From contig CALMPB010000333.1 in NCBI GenBank assembly GCA_937871985.1, positions 1-34,000 of the forward strand: DNA of 34,000 nt. Direction: 5' to 3'. Below the pieces are notes generated by a model. It was not told the DNA's origin. It did no database searches and was given only the letters and a program-made list of their open reading frames with translations. The first letter of the stretch is position 1; each line of letters opens with the position of its first letter. This DNA is from an uncultured Burkholderiaceae bacterium. Lineage in GTDB: Bacteria; Pseudomonadota; Gammaproteobacteria; Burkholderiales; Burkholderiaceae. Positions 1 through 6,569 of this stretch are shown here, one piece after another. The position numbers were made by a program, and so were the translations under genes.

Positions 1-141
1 CACCCGAATTCCGAAGGACGGTGCCGTACCAACGGTGATAGGCGGACGCTTACGCTGGCTCTGGGCCTGCGCGAGCTGTGCGCGAAGCGCAGCGAGTTGA
101 TCGGCGAAAGGCCGATCGAGGGGCGACGGTTGGGCGGACAT
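1..141 (-). CDS. Unknown protein, N-terminal fragment cut by window edge
   Basis: An open frame starts at the ATG at 141-139 and runs off the left edge, giving 47 residues. The start reads MSAQPSPLDRPFADQLAALR, followed by an Ala/Gln-rich helix and a basic QSQRKRPP segment. No family is recognised. The helical, Gln/Arg-rich start would suit a small cytoplasmic or nucleic-acid-associated protein, but that is a guess. The frame has the codon character of its neighbours and no competing gene on the other strand. Confidence 0.45.
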   Translation of the reverse strand, partial: MSAQPSPLDRPFADQLAALRAQLAQAQSQRKRPPITVGTAPSFGIRV

Positions 142-232
142 CAGTCAAAATCGACTCACTTGTTCGCTTTATGTTCTGCCTAGTTGGGAGATTCGTCAAG
201 CGATGTGAATCCGGACCGAGGCGCGGCCGAAG

Positions 233-640
233 CTACGCGCATCGATTGAGCCGGTCAGGCTGCTTGTCCTCCGGCAGCTTGGCGCGAAGATGATCGCGGA
301 CGATGTCGGCACTGAACGGCTTGCTGAGAAATGTCGCACCGTTCGGCATATCGCCATCGGCCGGCGCGACCCTGCCGCTTGCAATGACGATCTCGATCTC
401 GGGCCACCGCTCGGCGACGTAGCGGGCCAGCTCGAAGCCGTTGGTCGAACCGGGCATCTCGACATCGGTGAACAGGAGGATTGTCCCCTCGCAATGGCGC
501 TCGATCACAGCTTTCGCGTCATCACCGTTCGAGGCTTCAAGCGTACGAAAGCCGGCATCAGCAAGGATATCGCTGGCGAGCATCAGGATCAGCGCGTCGT
601 CATCGACGACGACCGCGAAGCGTTCGGTTGACGGGGACAT
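233..640 (-). CDS. Stand-alone receiver-domain response regulator
   Basis: This 135-residue protein is a single CheY-like receiver domain. The acidic pocket is D13-D15, the phospho-accepting Asp is D59 in the FTDVEMPG motif, the conserved Ser is S88 and the Lys is K107 in LSKPF. There is no output domain, so it must act through protein contact, for instance as a phosphate shuttle or with a hybrid kinase. No partner kinase lies beside it. The start at 640 (MSPSTERF) was chosen because the receiver begins directly after it; an upstream ATG would add an unrelated extension. Family assignment is firm; the pathway is unknown. Confidence 0.85.
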   Translation of the reverse strand: MSPSTERFAVVVDDDALILMLASDILADAGFRTLEASNGDDAKAVIERHCEGTILLFTDVEMPGSTNGFELARYVAERWPEIEIVIASGRVAPADGDMPNGATFLSKPFSADIVRDHLRAKLPEDKQPDRLNRCA

Positions 641-714
641 CAAGCATAAACCCGTCAGATGCATAGGCGGCGCCAGGTATTTGAAAAATACTGTCCGATT
701 TACTTTCAGAGGCT

Positions 715-739
715 CGAACCGATCTGTCCGCTGAGCGTT
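715..739 (+). promoter_or_regulatory. Possible EcfG-type general stress promoter
   Basis: CGAAC at 715-719 is followed after 17 bases by GTT at 737-739, 25 bases before the start of the gene at 765. Alphaproteobacterial general-stress sigma factors of the EcfG family recognise GGAAC, 16-17 bases, GTT. The first base of the -35 element does not match, so this is only a near-match. Confidence 0.25.
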
Positions 740-764
740 GTTGCGGTGCAGCATGGAGGTTCGC

Positions 765-1208
765 ATGGCCACGGCAATCGATAATGGAATGGCGCTCTGG
801 ATGTGGCCGCTGACGATGGCCAAGCTGTCGAGCGACTGGATGGAGACGATGACGAGCGCGGCTCATGTCGTCGATACCCGGATGCCGATGATCGCCGCCG
901 CCTGGCTGAGCCCGCTCACCGCCAATCACACCGAACTTTCGCGGATGGTCAGCGAAAAGACCGACGCCTTCGGTAGGTCGGGTCGATCGATCACGACCGC
1001 GCAGGGCAGCATACGGCGCGCCTCCGAGGCCAACGCGCGCGCGCTGGGCAAGCTGTCGGGCGGTCAATTCCTCGGGTTTTCCGATTGGACCGGCATCTTC
1101 GAACGCAATCTGGAGATCGCTGCCACGCTTCTCGCCATGCCGACCAATGCGCTGGCGCCCGTCCACGGCCGCGCCACTGCCAATTCCCGCCGGCTCGGCC
1201 GAAGCTGA
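765..1208 (+). CDS. Hypothetical protein, phasin-like in character
   Basis: A 147-residue protein starting MATAIDNGMALWMWPLTMAK. It is predicted mostly helical with a Trp/Met-rich amphipathic N-terminal half and a basic C-terminus rich in Arg and Ser. No catalytic motif is visible. Size and amphipathic helices recall phasins or other granule- or membrane-surface proteins, but no signature confirms this. The ATG at 765 is preferred over the one at 753 because GGAGG at 755-759 sits five bases upstream of it. It converges with the helix-hairpin-helix gene that ends at 1218. Confidence 0.6.
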   Translation: MATAIDNGMALWMWPLTMAKLSSDWMETMTSAAHVVDTRMPMIAAAWLSPLTANHTELSRMVSEKTDAFGRSGRSITTAQGSIRRASEANARALGKLSGGQFLGFSDWTGIFERNLEIAATLLAMPTNALAPVHGRATANSRRLGRS

Positions 1209-1217
1209 CAAATTGGG

Positions 1218-1427
1218 TCAGAGAGTCAGCGCCGCGCGATCTGCGTCGCTTAGTTTGCCTGAGAGCCCCGGCACTTCGTCGAGTTGGCGCAGCGCGGTAA
1301 AGCCACCGCGTTCCGCACGGTAGCGCACGATCTCGAACCCATGTCCGCATAGCGAAGCCACCGAGTCCAATTCCTCGGCAGTCGCCTCGTTGACGTTGAT
1401 GGCCTGCGACGATTGCTCGTCCGTCAC
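1218..1427 (-). CDS. Small helix-hairpin-helix protein
   Basis: A 69-residue protein whose segment INVNEATAEELDSVASLCGH, followed by LRQLDEVPGLSGKLSDADR, matches the ComEA-type helix-hairpin-helix fold: N-N-A-x-x-x-x-L, then a G-hairpin before the second helix. Such domains bind DNA without sequence specificity through the backbone; here there is no other domain and no signal peptide, so the role is open. The start is GTG at 1427, overlapping the TGA stop of the upstream gene as GTGA, which implies translational coupling with it. Confidence 0.7.
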   Translation of the reverse strand: MTDEQSSQAINVNEATAEELDSVASLCGHGFEIVRYRAERGGFTALRQLDEVPGLSGKLSDADRAALTL

Positions 1428-1627
1428 TTCTTGATGACCGCGTCAGCCTTCTTGTCGATCTTCGCCTCTTCGGCTTTCGACATGCGCCCGGCCTTTACCG
1501 CCTGGCTCGCGCGCGCCTTTGCATTCTTGGCGTGCGCTTCATTCTCGATGGGATAGGCACGCTTTTCGGGCTCGGCGAATTTGCTCTTCGGAAGAGCATC
1601 GCGATCGGATTTGGACAGCTTGGCCAT
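1424..1627 (-). CDS. Small charged stress-type protein of unknown function
   Basis: A 67-residue, highly charged protein (MAKLSKSDRDALPKSKFAEP, then Lys/Ala-rich helices ending KKADAVIKK). It resembles a set of small Lys/Ala-rich proteins common in alphaproteobacteria, often near stress genes, with no known activity. The start at 1627 is chosen over an upstream one because AAGGAG lies just before it. That ribosome site is in a perfect hairpin (see 1630-1648). It is translationally coupled to the downstream helix-hairpin-helix gene through a GTGA overlap, so the two form a two-gene unit. Confidence 0.65.
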   Translation of the reverse strand: MAKLSKSDRDALPKSKFAEPEKRAYPIENEAHAKNAKARASQAVKAGRMSKAEEAKIDKKADAVIKK

Positions 1628-1629
1628 GA

Positions 1630-1648
1630 CACGCTCCTTTGGAGCGTG
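1630..1648 (-). promoter_or_regulatory. Hairpin enclosing the ribosome binding site
   Basis: CACGCTCC and GGAGCGTG form a perfect 8-bp inverted repeat around a 3-base loop, ending two bases before the ATG of the gene at 1627. On the mRNA strand the GGAG of the Shine-Dalgarno is in the 3' arm, so a folded leader would block ribosome binding. If transcription starts near 1643 (see the candidate promoter at 1650-1674) the 5' arm would be largely missing and the fold would not form. Confidence 0.45.
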
Positions 1649-1649
1649 A

Positions 1650-1674
1650 AACGCGACAGCAGGGTTTAAGTTCT
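1650..1674 (-). promoter_or_regulatory. Possible EcfG-type general stress promoter
   Basis: On the minus strand AGAAC (1674-1670) is followed after 17 bases by GTT (1652-1650). It differs from the GGAAC-N16/17-GTT consensus in one base and lies 23 bases before the start of the small charged protein. Near-match only. Confidence 0.3.
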
Positions 1675-1721
1675 CGCGAATCAATTGGTCTTGGCGATGC
1701 AACCAAGACTCCCAAAAGCAA

Positions 1722-2156
1722 TCAGGCCGCCTCTTCGCCGCCGAGGAGTGAAAGGGTCAGCGTATCGCGCTCGCCACCGAACCAGCGATCGAACGCCGCG
1801 GCGAACAGGACTTGTGGTTGCGCGGCTTCGAATAGTGTGAGCGAGGATCGCAGCTTGGTCGCATCGATGCCGCCGAACACGGCGATCGGGTCGCTGATCG
1901 TCAGATCCTGCAGCGCTTCTATGCACTCGATATAGCGGTGCCCGAGAATAGGGTGATCGAGATAGGCGCGCGCCTCTTCGAGCGAGCGGATCGCGAAATG
2001 GCGCGCCGTGGCGCTTTGGCCAAGCCCGGCGATCTGCGGAAAGATGAACCATATCCAATGTGAGCGCTTGGCGCCGCGGCGAATCTCGGCAAGCGCGGTG
2101 GGATAGGCGAGCGTCTGCGCCTCGACGAAACGGTCGAGCGAATGGAGGTCGGGCAT
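1722..2156 (-). CDS. DUF1810 family protein
   Basis: A 144-residue protein with the DUF1810 pattern: an N-terminal LDRFVEAQ segment, the signature SHWIWFIFPQIAGLG around residues 32-46, and SLEEARAYLDHPILGHRY. The biochemical role of the family is not known; it is a small cytoplasmic helical protein often encoded in accessory regions. The start at 2156 overlaps the TGA stop of the SRAP gene upstream (TGATG), so the two are probably co-translated. The long N-terminal extension of the open frame into the SRAP gene is rejected. Confidence 0.8.
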   Translation of the reverse strand: MPDLHSLDRFVEAQTLAYPTALAEIRRGAKRSHWIWFIFPQIAGLGQSATARHFAIRSLEEARAYLDHPILGHRYIECIEALQDLTISDPIAVFGGIDATKLRSSLTLFEAAQPQVLFAAAFDRWFGGERDTLTLSLLGGEEAA

Positions 2157-2773
2157 CAGACCAGCGTTCCTTGCACTGCCTCCGGCGGGAACACCCGCGT
2201 GACCGGCAAGCTGCCTTTGGGGAGGACGCCGAGCACGTCCTGCGCCGGCACGGTTGGATCGAGCCAGTCCGCCCATCGCTCGCGCGGGAGCGGGATGATC
2301 TGGCGATGGTGGAAGGGCGCGACGTCTTCGCCAGGTTCGGTGGTCAGCATCGTGAAGGCTTCGCCGAACTTCGGATCAGCGCGCCAGATGCCCGCGATAC
2401 AGAACCAGTCGTGATCCTTCATCGTAAACAGCCACTTCGTCTTGCGCTTCTGTCCGGGCAGCGGATCGGTAAATTCGTAGAAGCCGTCCGCCAGGATCAG
2501 GCAGCGGCCGCTGGCGAACTCGCGCCCGTCCGAACGGAAATTATAAACGGGTTTGCCGCCCTGGCCCGGCCAGCTCCATTTGCGGTTGACCAGTTCGCCC
2601 GTGCCGCGCTCACCTTCGACGCTCCGCAGGATCGGCGCGGTGTCGCTAATCTTGATGTCTTCTCGCGCCGCGACGTTCGGCGTGCCCTCGGGCATCTTGA
2701 TCTTGATCTTCAGGTCGGAGAAGTCTTCGACGATCGAGGCGATGTCGACTTCGAGCCTATAGTCGTTGCACAC
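2156..2773 (-). CDS. SRAP (YedK/HMCES-type) abasic-site DNA-protein crosslink protein
   Basis: A 205-residue SRAP-domain protein. The family protects abasic sites in single-stranded DNA by forming a thiazolidine crosslink through Cys2, exposed after removal of the start Met. Seen here: Cys2 in MCNDY, the Asn of VYNFRSDG (N78), Glu100 in DGFYEF and the His of HHRQ (155/156), matching the known catalytic set. Length is normal for the family. The start codon is GTG at 2773. It is the first gene of a unit with DUF1810 and diverges from a second, degenerate SRAP-like gene at 2825, with only 51 bases between them. Confidence 0.88.
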   Translation of the reverse strand: MCNDYRLEVDIASIVEDFSDLKIKIKMPEGTPNVAAREDIKISDTAPILRSVEGERGTGELVNRKWSWPGQGGKPVYNFRSDGREFASGRCLILADGFYEFTDPLPGQKRKTKWLFTMKDHDWFCIAGIWRADPKFGEAFTMLTTEPGEDVAPFHHRQIIPLPRERWADWLDPTVPAQDVLGVLPKGSLPVTRVFPPEAVQGTLV

Positions 2774-2824
2774 GAGACGCTAGCCTTCCTTGCGACTCAT
2801 CGTCGTTCACATTATGTTCCAAGC

Positions 2825-3343
2825 ATGGACTCGGCCACGCCCTTCGATTCGGATGCCCCGCTCGGGAGCCGCCGCGCCATCATCCGGCGAAATCCGGACG
2901 ATGCCAGCGAAATCGAATTGGTCGAAGCGACATGGGGGTCCAACCCGCGCTTCAGCGACGGCGTCGCCTACCGCTTCGTGCGGTCGGAAGGGCATACGTT
3001 TCCGAGCCATCGCTGCCTGATCCCGGCCAGCGAGTTTCACATGACGGTCGGCGACAAGCGCTACCGTGTGACGCTCGACAGCGGCAATCACTTCTATCTC
3101 GCCGGCGTCTGGGAGCCGGCGATGGGCGAGTGGCCGCTGTGCTACCGTGTCGTCACCGTCGCTGCCAATCCCGAGGTCGCGCGCTACCAGGATCGGCACG
3201 GCGCGATCATCCATCGCCGGCAAGTCATGCAATGGCTCGACCGCACCGTCCCTGAAATCGACCTGCTCGAGACGCCGCCGGCGCGCACCTTCATCGTCAA
3301 AGAGATCGGCGCGCGCGCGGTGCAGCCGATGCTTGCGTTATGA
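2825..3343 (+). CDS. SRAP-like protein lacking the catalytic cysteine
   Basis: A 172-residue protein that aligns with SRAP proteins along its length: CLIPASEFHM corresponds to the Glu-containing CLILADGFYEF of the neighbour, FYLAGVWEP to FCIAGIWRA, and IIHRRQ to the catalytic His segment. The N-terminus is MDSATPF, so there is no Cys2, and the Asn of the neighbour's NFRSDG is replaced (FVRSEG). No upstream in-frame Met-Cys exists. It cannot form the usual crosslink, although it might still bind DNA. It overlaps the next gene by ATGA at 3340. The open frame extends upstream to 2060 but that part is antisense to the SRAP gene. Confidence 0.75.
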   Translation: MDSATPFDSDAPLGSRRAIIRRNPDDASEIELVEATWGSNPRFSDGVAYRFVRSEGHTFPSHRCLIPASEFHMTVGDKRYRVTLDSGNHFYLAGVWEPAMGEWPLCYRVVTVAANPEVARYQDRHGAIIHRRQVMQWLDRTVPEIDLLETPPARTFIVKEIGARAVQPMLAL

Positions 3344-3675
3344 GTGAAGCCCAAGAGGACATGACCATGAGCCGCTTGTGGGACACACCGGAATTCTGGG
3401 CGCGGAGCGAGGCCGATGAGGCCCTGCGCGAGATGCCGGATATGGAGCCGGCAGCAATGGCGGACTCGCTTGAGAAGAGCGTGGCGAGCTATGACGGCGA
3501 TCCGGACATGGTCGCGTTGATCGTGGCGGATCTGCGACGCCGCGCCGCGGCCGGCATCCGCTTCTGGTCGGGCCCGCAAGCCATCGTCTCCAGACAAGAT
3601 GGTCCGTCGACCGTTGGCGGGCGCGATAGCGATGCAGAGATCGCCGACTTGATCGAAGACGAGATCCCGTGGTGA
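3340..3675 (+). CDS. Hypothetical acidic protein
   Basis: A 111-residue, mostly acidic protein (MSEAQEDMTMSRLWDTPEFW), ending in an acidic DLIEDEIPW tail. No family is recognised. A Met at 3361 is an alternative start. The ATG at 3340 overlaps the stop of the SRAP-like gene (ATGA), and its own stop overlaps the GTG start of the AlkB gene, so it lies inside a tightly coupled three-gene unit with two DNA-repair-type proteins. That context suggests, but does not show, a link to DNA damage. Confidence 0.6.
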   Translation: MSEAQEDMTMSRLWDTPEFWARSEADEALREMPDMEPAAMADSLEKSVASYDGDPDMVALIVADLRRRAAAGIRFWSGPQAIVSRQDGPSTVGGRDSDAEIADLIEDEIPW

Positions 3676-4280
3676 GAGCGGCGACCGCCGATCTGTTTGC
3701 CACGCCGCTTATTCCCGGCCTCGACTATCGGGAGGCGCTGCTCAGCGAGGGCGAAGAGCGCGCGCTGATCGACCGGATCGATGGCGCCGAGCTGAGCCCG
3801 TTCCGGTTTCAACAGTGGACCGGCAAACGGCTGACCCACAGCTACGGCTGGAGCTATGATTTCGAGTCAGGACGTTTCAGCCCGGCTGAAGAACTTCCCG
3901 ACTGGCTGCTCCCGTACCGCGCGAAGGCTGCCGGCTTCGCCGGCCTGGACCCGAGCGAGTTCGTGCAGGCGCTGCTGATCCGCTACGATCCCGGTGCCGG
4001 GATCGGCTGGCATAAGGACAGGCCCGTGTTCGAGCACGTCGTAGGCCTGTCGCTCGGTTCGGAAGCGACGATGCGTTTTCGGCAGCGAACAGCCAAGGGA
4101 TTCGAGCGGATCGGCGTGCCGCTGGCACCGCGCTCGATCTATCACCTCACCGGCGAGGTGCGGCACGATTGGGAGCATAGCATCGCGCCGATCGACCAAC
4201 CACGCTGGTCGGTAACCTTTCGCAGCCTGTCGGACAAAGGCCGAGCGCTTGCCGAACGCGATCATCATTCGCGCGTTTAG
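3669..4280 (+). CDS. alkB: AlkB-type 2-oxoglutarate/Fe(II) dioxygenase
   Basis: A 203-residue AlkB-family protein. These enzymes remove alkyl groups from bases by oxidative dealkylation using Fe(II), O2 and 2-oxoglutarate. The iron ligands are H115 and D117 (WHKD) and H170 (DWEHS); R179 and R185 in RWSVTFR fit the 2-oxoglutarate-binding and RxxxxxR motif. The N-terminal half has YGWSYDFESGRF, a typical substrate-loop region. Start is GTG: either 3669 or the next codon at 3672, which gives a GTGA overlap with the preceding stop. It sits with SRAP genes, consistent with DNA repair. Confidence 0.88.
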   Translation: MVRAATADLFATPLIPGLDYREALLSEGEERALIDRIDGAELSPFRFQQWTGKRLTHSYGWSYDFESGRFSPAEELPDWLLPYRAKAAGFAGLDPSEFVQALLIRYDPGAGIGWHKDRPVFEHVVGLSLGSEATMRFRQRTAKGFERIGVPLAPRSIYHLTGEVRHDWEHSIAPIDQPRWSVTFRSLSDKGRALAERDHHSRV

Positions 4281-4301
4281 GCGCGAGAGAGGAGATCGAT
4301 G

Positions 4302-4484
4302 ATGCCAGCAACGTCCAAAGCCCAGCAGAAAGCCGCAGGCGCCGCATTGGCCGCCAAGCGCGGCGAGGAGCCGAAGTCCAAGCTCAAGGGCGCCTCCAAG
4401 CAGATGGAGAAGTCCATGACCGAGGATCAGCTCGAAGAGTTTGCCAGCACCAAGCGCAAAGGCCTGCCCGATAAGAAAGGCTGA
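4302..4484 (+). CDS. DUF3008 family small protein
   Basis: A 60-residue Lys/Ala-rich protein (MPATSKAQQKAAGAALAAKR) with the C-terminal pattern MTEDQLEEFASTKRKGLPDK, which is characteristic of DUF3008. The family is small, basic and common in alphaproteobacteria; function unknown. The second of two adjacent ATGs (4302) is chosen because GGAG at 4291-4294 is well spaced to it and homologs begin MPA. The next gene starts inside its 3' end in another frame. Confidence 0.85.
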   Translation: MPATSKAQQKAAGAALAAKRGEEPKSKLKGASKQMEKSMTEDQLEEFASTKRKGLPDKKG

Positions 4485-4848
4485 CACGTCCCGCGCGCCA
4501 GGTCGGCAGTATCCGGTCACACCCGACCACCGCTACTTCGTCGTTCGGGGGCGCCTGTGGCGCACGTCCAACCCGTCGCTTGACCCTCAGATCCGAGAAA
4601 AGCTCGTCAAAGAGCTTATGGCGGCGCGGCGCGCCGTCGGAACCGCAAAGCGCGCGGGAGACCCATCCGCCGAAAACGCGGCTCATGCCGAGGTTGACCG
4701 GGCAAAGCGGGCACTGGGAGAGCGAGGCCCCGTCTGGTGGGACGATGGCGCGCCCGATCTTAATCGGCATATGGCGCGCAACACGCCTTATGCAGACTGG
4801 TTCGCGACCATCGACACAGACGATGCCCGTGAGCATTTCGCCTCTTGA
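4441..4848 (+). CDS. Conserved hypothetical protein with C-terminal WWxDGAPDLNR motif
   Basis: Up to 135 residues. The recognisable part runs from YFVVRGRLWRTSNPSL through a charged helix (KLVKELMAARRAVGTAKRAG) to GERGPVWWDDGAPDLNRHM. I have an impression of similar sequences in sphingomonad and rhizobial genomes without a known role. The start is uncertain: the only in-frame initiator upstream of the conserved part is TTG at 4441, inside DUF3008; a Met at 4618 would cut into the conserved part. If 4441 is right the two genes overlap by 44 bases. Confidence 0.6.
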   Translation: MPAPSAKACPIRKADTSRAPGRQYPVTPDHRYFVVRGRLWRTSNPSLDPQIREKLVKELMAARRAVGTAKRAGDPSAENAAHAEVDRAKRALGERGPVWWDDGAPDLNRHMARNTPYADWFATIDTDDAREHFAS

Positions 4849-4935
4849 ACCCGCTCAAATCGCTTCCAAATTCTACGGTGGCCGCTCGGTTCGGCCAAAG
4901 CATTGCAGCGACTGATAGCGAAAGGAGGCACAGTC

Positions 4936-5169
4936 ATGTCGCAGCCTGTTTCCCGTTATCTTCACCCGTTCGACATCGCGGGCCATCCGACGCTCGAACC
5001 CGAGGTCAAGCGCGCGATACTCGCATCCTGGGCGTCGGACCGCGTCGCGGTCGAAGGACAGCCGGCGCTGCGCAAGCCACCTGGGCTGCGAAAGCCCGTC
5101 CCGGTCGATGACATTCTGGCCGCCCTACAATCCCTCGACGGCCAAGGTCAGCAATCGATCCTGCAGTGA
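4936..5169 (+). CDS. Small conserved hypothetical protein
   Basis: A 77-residue protein starting MSQPVSRYLHPFDIAGHPTL. A short conserved-looking motif (EVKRAILASWASDRVAVEG) is followed by a Pro-rich linker and a VPVDDILAALQSLD helix. The function is unknown; by character it resembles small sphingomonad proteins encoded near stress genes. The start is set by a near-perfect ribosome site (AAAGGAGG at 4921-4928, seven bases before the ATG). Its stop overlaps the GTG of the next gene (GTGA), so the pair is coupled. Confidence 0.7.
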   Translation: MSQPVSRYLHPFDIAGHPTLEPEVKRAILASWASDRVAVEGQPALRKPPGLRKPVPVDDILAALQSLDGQGQQSILQ

Positions 5170-5537
5170 GCCGCGGACCGCTCAAGCGCTGGCGCGAACG
5201 CGGTGGCCGCAATGTACGAGTCTCGCTGCCGTTCGCCGACATCATGGAGGTCGCGCTGGCGCTGCTTGCGCTGTCTCCCGACGAGCTGGCGGCGCTGGGT
5301 TGGACCTTCGCCGACCGCAAGCGACTGCTCGACCATTTCCTCGCGTCGGGAAAAGAGGCACAGGAGACCGATCGCGCTAGCCTTGACCGGACCTTGCTCA
5401 CGCTGCGGCTGCCGACGCGCGACATCCAGCGACTGCGGCGCTTCGCGCAACGCGAGTTGCCGAAAGCGGCAACAAACGCAGGCATCATCGAGCGGCTTGG
5501 TCGGGTGCTGGATGCCGCGATCGCGCTATCCCGTTAG
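5166..5537 (+). CDS. Hypothetical helical protein coupled to 4936 gene
   Basis: A 123-residue protein, basic at the N-terminus (MSRGPLKRWRERGGR) and otherwise helical and Leu-rich, with LSPDELAALGWTFADRKRLL and a LRRFAQRELPKAATNAGI segment. No family recognised. It begins at GTG 5166, overlapping the previous stop (GTGA). Its own stop overlaps the convergent MarC stop by four bases (5534-5537), so no separate terminator fits between them. Confidence 0.6.
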   Translation: MSRGPLKRWRERGGRNVRVSLPFADIMEVALALLALSPDELAALGWTFADRKRLLDHFLASGKEAQETDRASLDRTLLTLRLPTRDIQRLRRFAQRELPKAATNAGIIERLGRVLDAAIALSR

Positions 5538-6163
5538 TGCAGAAAGGGTGCGCTCTCCAGTCCGTCAAAGATGAACTGGACGGCGAGTCCGGCGAGCAAC
5601 ACGCCAGAAAGGCGCCGGACCACGTCCGCGCCGGTCTCGCCCAGCACGAGTACCAGCCGGTCGGACGCCCGCATCGCCCCGTAGGTGAGGCCAAGGCAGA
5701 TCATGATCATCGCGATCACGCCCGCCGCCTCGATCCACCCGGCGGTTCGGCCCATCAACAGCACGACCGCCGAAACGCTCCCTGGTCCGGCGATGAGCGG
5801 GAAGGCCAGCGGAAAGACGGCGATGTCGCCGGGGCGTTCGGCGTCCTGGCGCTCCCCCTCGCTGATCGAGGACAGGCCGGGGCTCGAGAACGTCAAGGTC
5901 AGTGCCTGAAGGAAAAGCAGCAAGCCGCCCGCCACGCGGAAGGCGGGCAACGAGATGTGCAGCAACGACAGCGTGACATTACCGCCCAGCGCGAACAGCA
6001 GCAGCACCAGTCCGGCGACGCCGGTGGAGCGGACCGCGAGCCCCCGCCGTTCCTCTCTATGATTGCGGGCGGTCAGCCCGGCAAAGACGATGGCCGTCTC
6101 GACCGGGCCAATCGTGACAAGCAGCGTGACGAAGCTGGACAGAATACTTGGTGGTACATGCAT
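5534..6163 (-). CDS. MarC family integral membrane protein
   Basis: A 209-residue membrane protein with about six hydrophobic segments (roughly residues 10-28, 47-67, 72-92, 116-138, 145-164, 184-203). The TIGPVETAIVFAGLT start, the FRVAGGLLLFLQALTL helix and the central FPLAFPLIAGPGSVSAVVLL motif are the hallmarks of the MarC/UPF0056 family. The family lies in the inner membrane; its substrate is unknown and a role in antibiotic export is not supported by experiment. Length matches the family. Start ATG at 6163. The gene downstream on the other strand overlaps its stop. Confidence 0.87.
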   Translation of the reverse strand: MHVPPSILSSFVTLLVTIGPVETAIVFAGLTARNHREERRGLAVRSTGVAGLVLLLFALGGNVTLSLLHISLPAFRVAGGLLLFLQALTLTFSSPGLSSISEGERQDAERPGDIAVFPLAFPLIAGPGSVSAVVLLMGRTAGWIEAAGVIAMIMICLGLTYGAMRASDRLVLVLGETGADVVRRLSGVLLAGLAVQFIFDGLESAPFLH

Positions 6164-6182
6164 GGCGGCGGTGGACGGCTCG

Positions 6183-6569
6183 TTATCTCTTCAAATCGGA
6201 TGATGGGACACCCTGCACCGTGAACCGGAGACGTTCCCGGCGGCAGTAGCGCTCCGCCGACGCGCGGTCGGGGAAATGAAGTTCGATCTGGGTCAGCGGC
6301 TCGCAGCCGCCGGTCCAGCCGGTCAATGGATCAACGAACGGCGGCACGCGGGGCGCAAAGCGCACCCGCCATTGCCCACGCCGAGCCCTGCCACTCTGGT
6401 TGGTTGCGACCGGCATTGGCTCGACAATGGCACGGGCGTCGCGCGGCAGCGCGCTCGACCAGCCGGAGCCGGCTAGGCCATTGTCGTTCGCTGCCGTTCC
6501 CGGACCGACAACGGAGTGGGTTGGCCCGGGACGACCGTCCCGGGCCGGATCCTCAAGCGGCCGCGCCAT
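6183..6569 (-). CDS. NDUFS4-like (complex I accessory subunit family) protein
   Basis: The C-terminal 65 residues fit the ETC complex I subunit family (NDUFS4/18 kDa type): WRVRFAPRVPPFVDPLTGWT, then a strand LTQIELHFPDRASAERYC and a terminal RLRFTVQG. The N-terminal part (TAANDNGLAGSGW) is low-complexity. The start is uncertain: ATG at 6569 overlaps the Hsp20 stop by 17 bases and gives 128 residues; ATG at 6416 would leave just the conserved domain. It follows two Hsp20 genes on the same strand, away from any nuo operon, so a role in stress rather than standard respiration is plausible but inferred. Confidence 0.65.
   Translation of the reverse strand: MARPLEDPARDGRPGPTHSVVGPGTAANDNGLAGSGWSSALPRDARAIVEPMPVATNQSGRARRGQWRVRFAPRVPPFVDPLTGWTGGCEPLTQIELHFPDRASAERYCRRERLRFTVQGVPSSDLKR

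Noticed and set aside
2060..2824. N-terminal extension of the SRAP-like frame
   Set aside because: It is antisense to the well-supported SRAP gene and its translation has Arg/Ala-rich shadow character.
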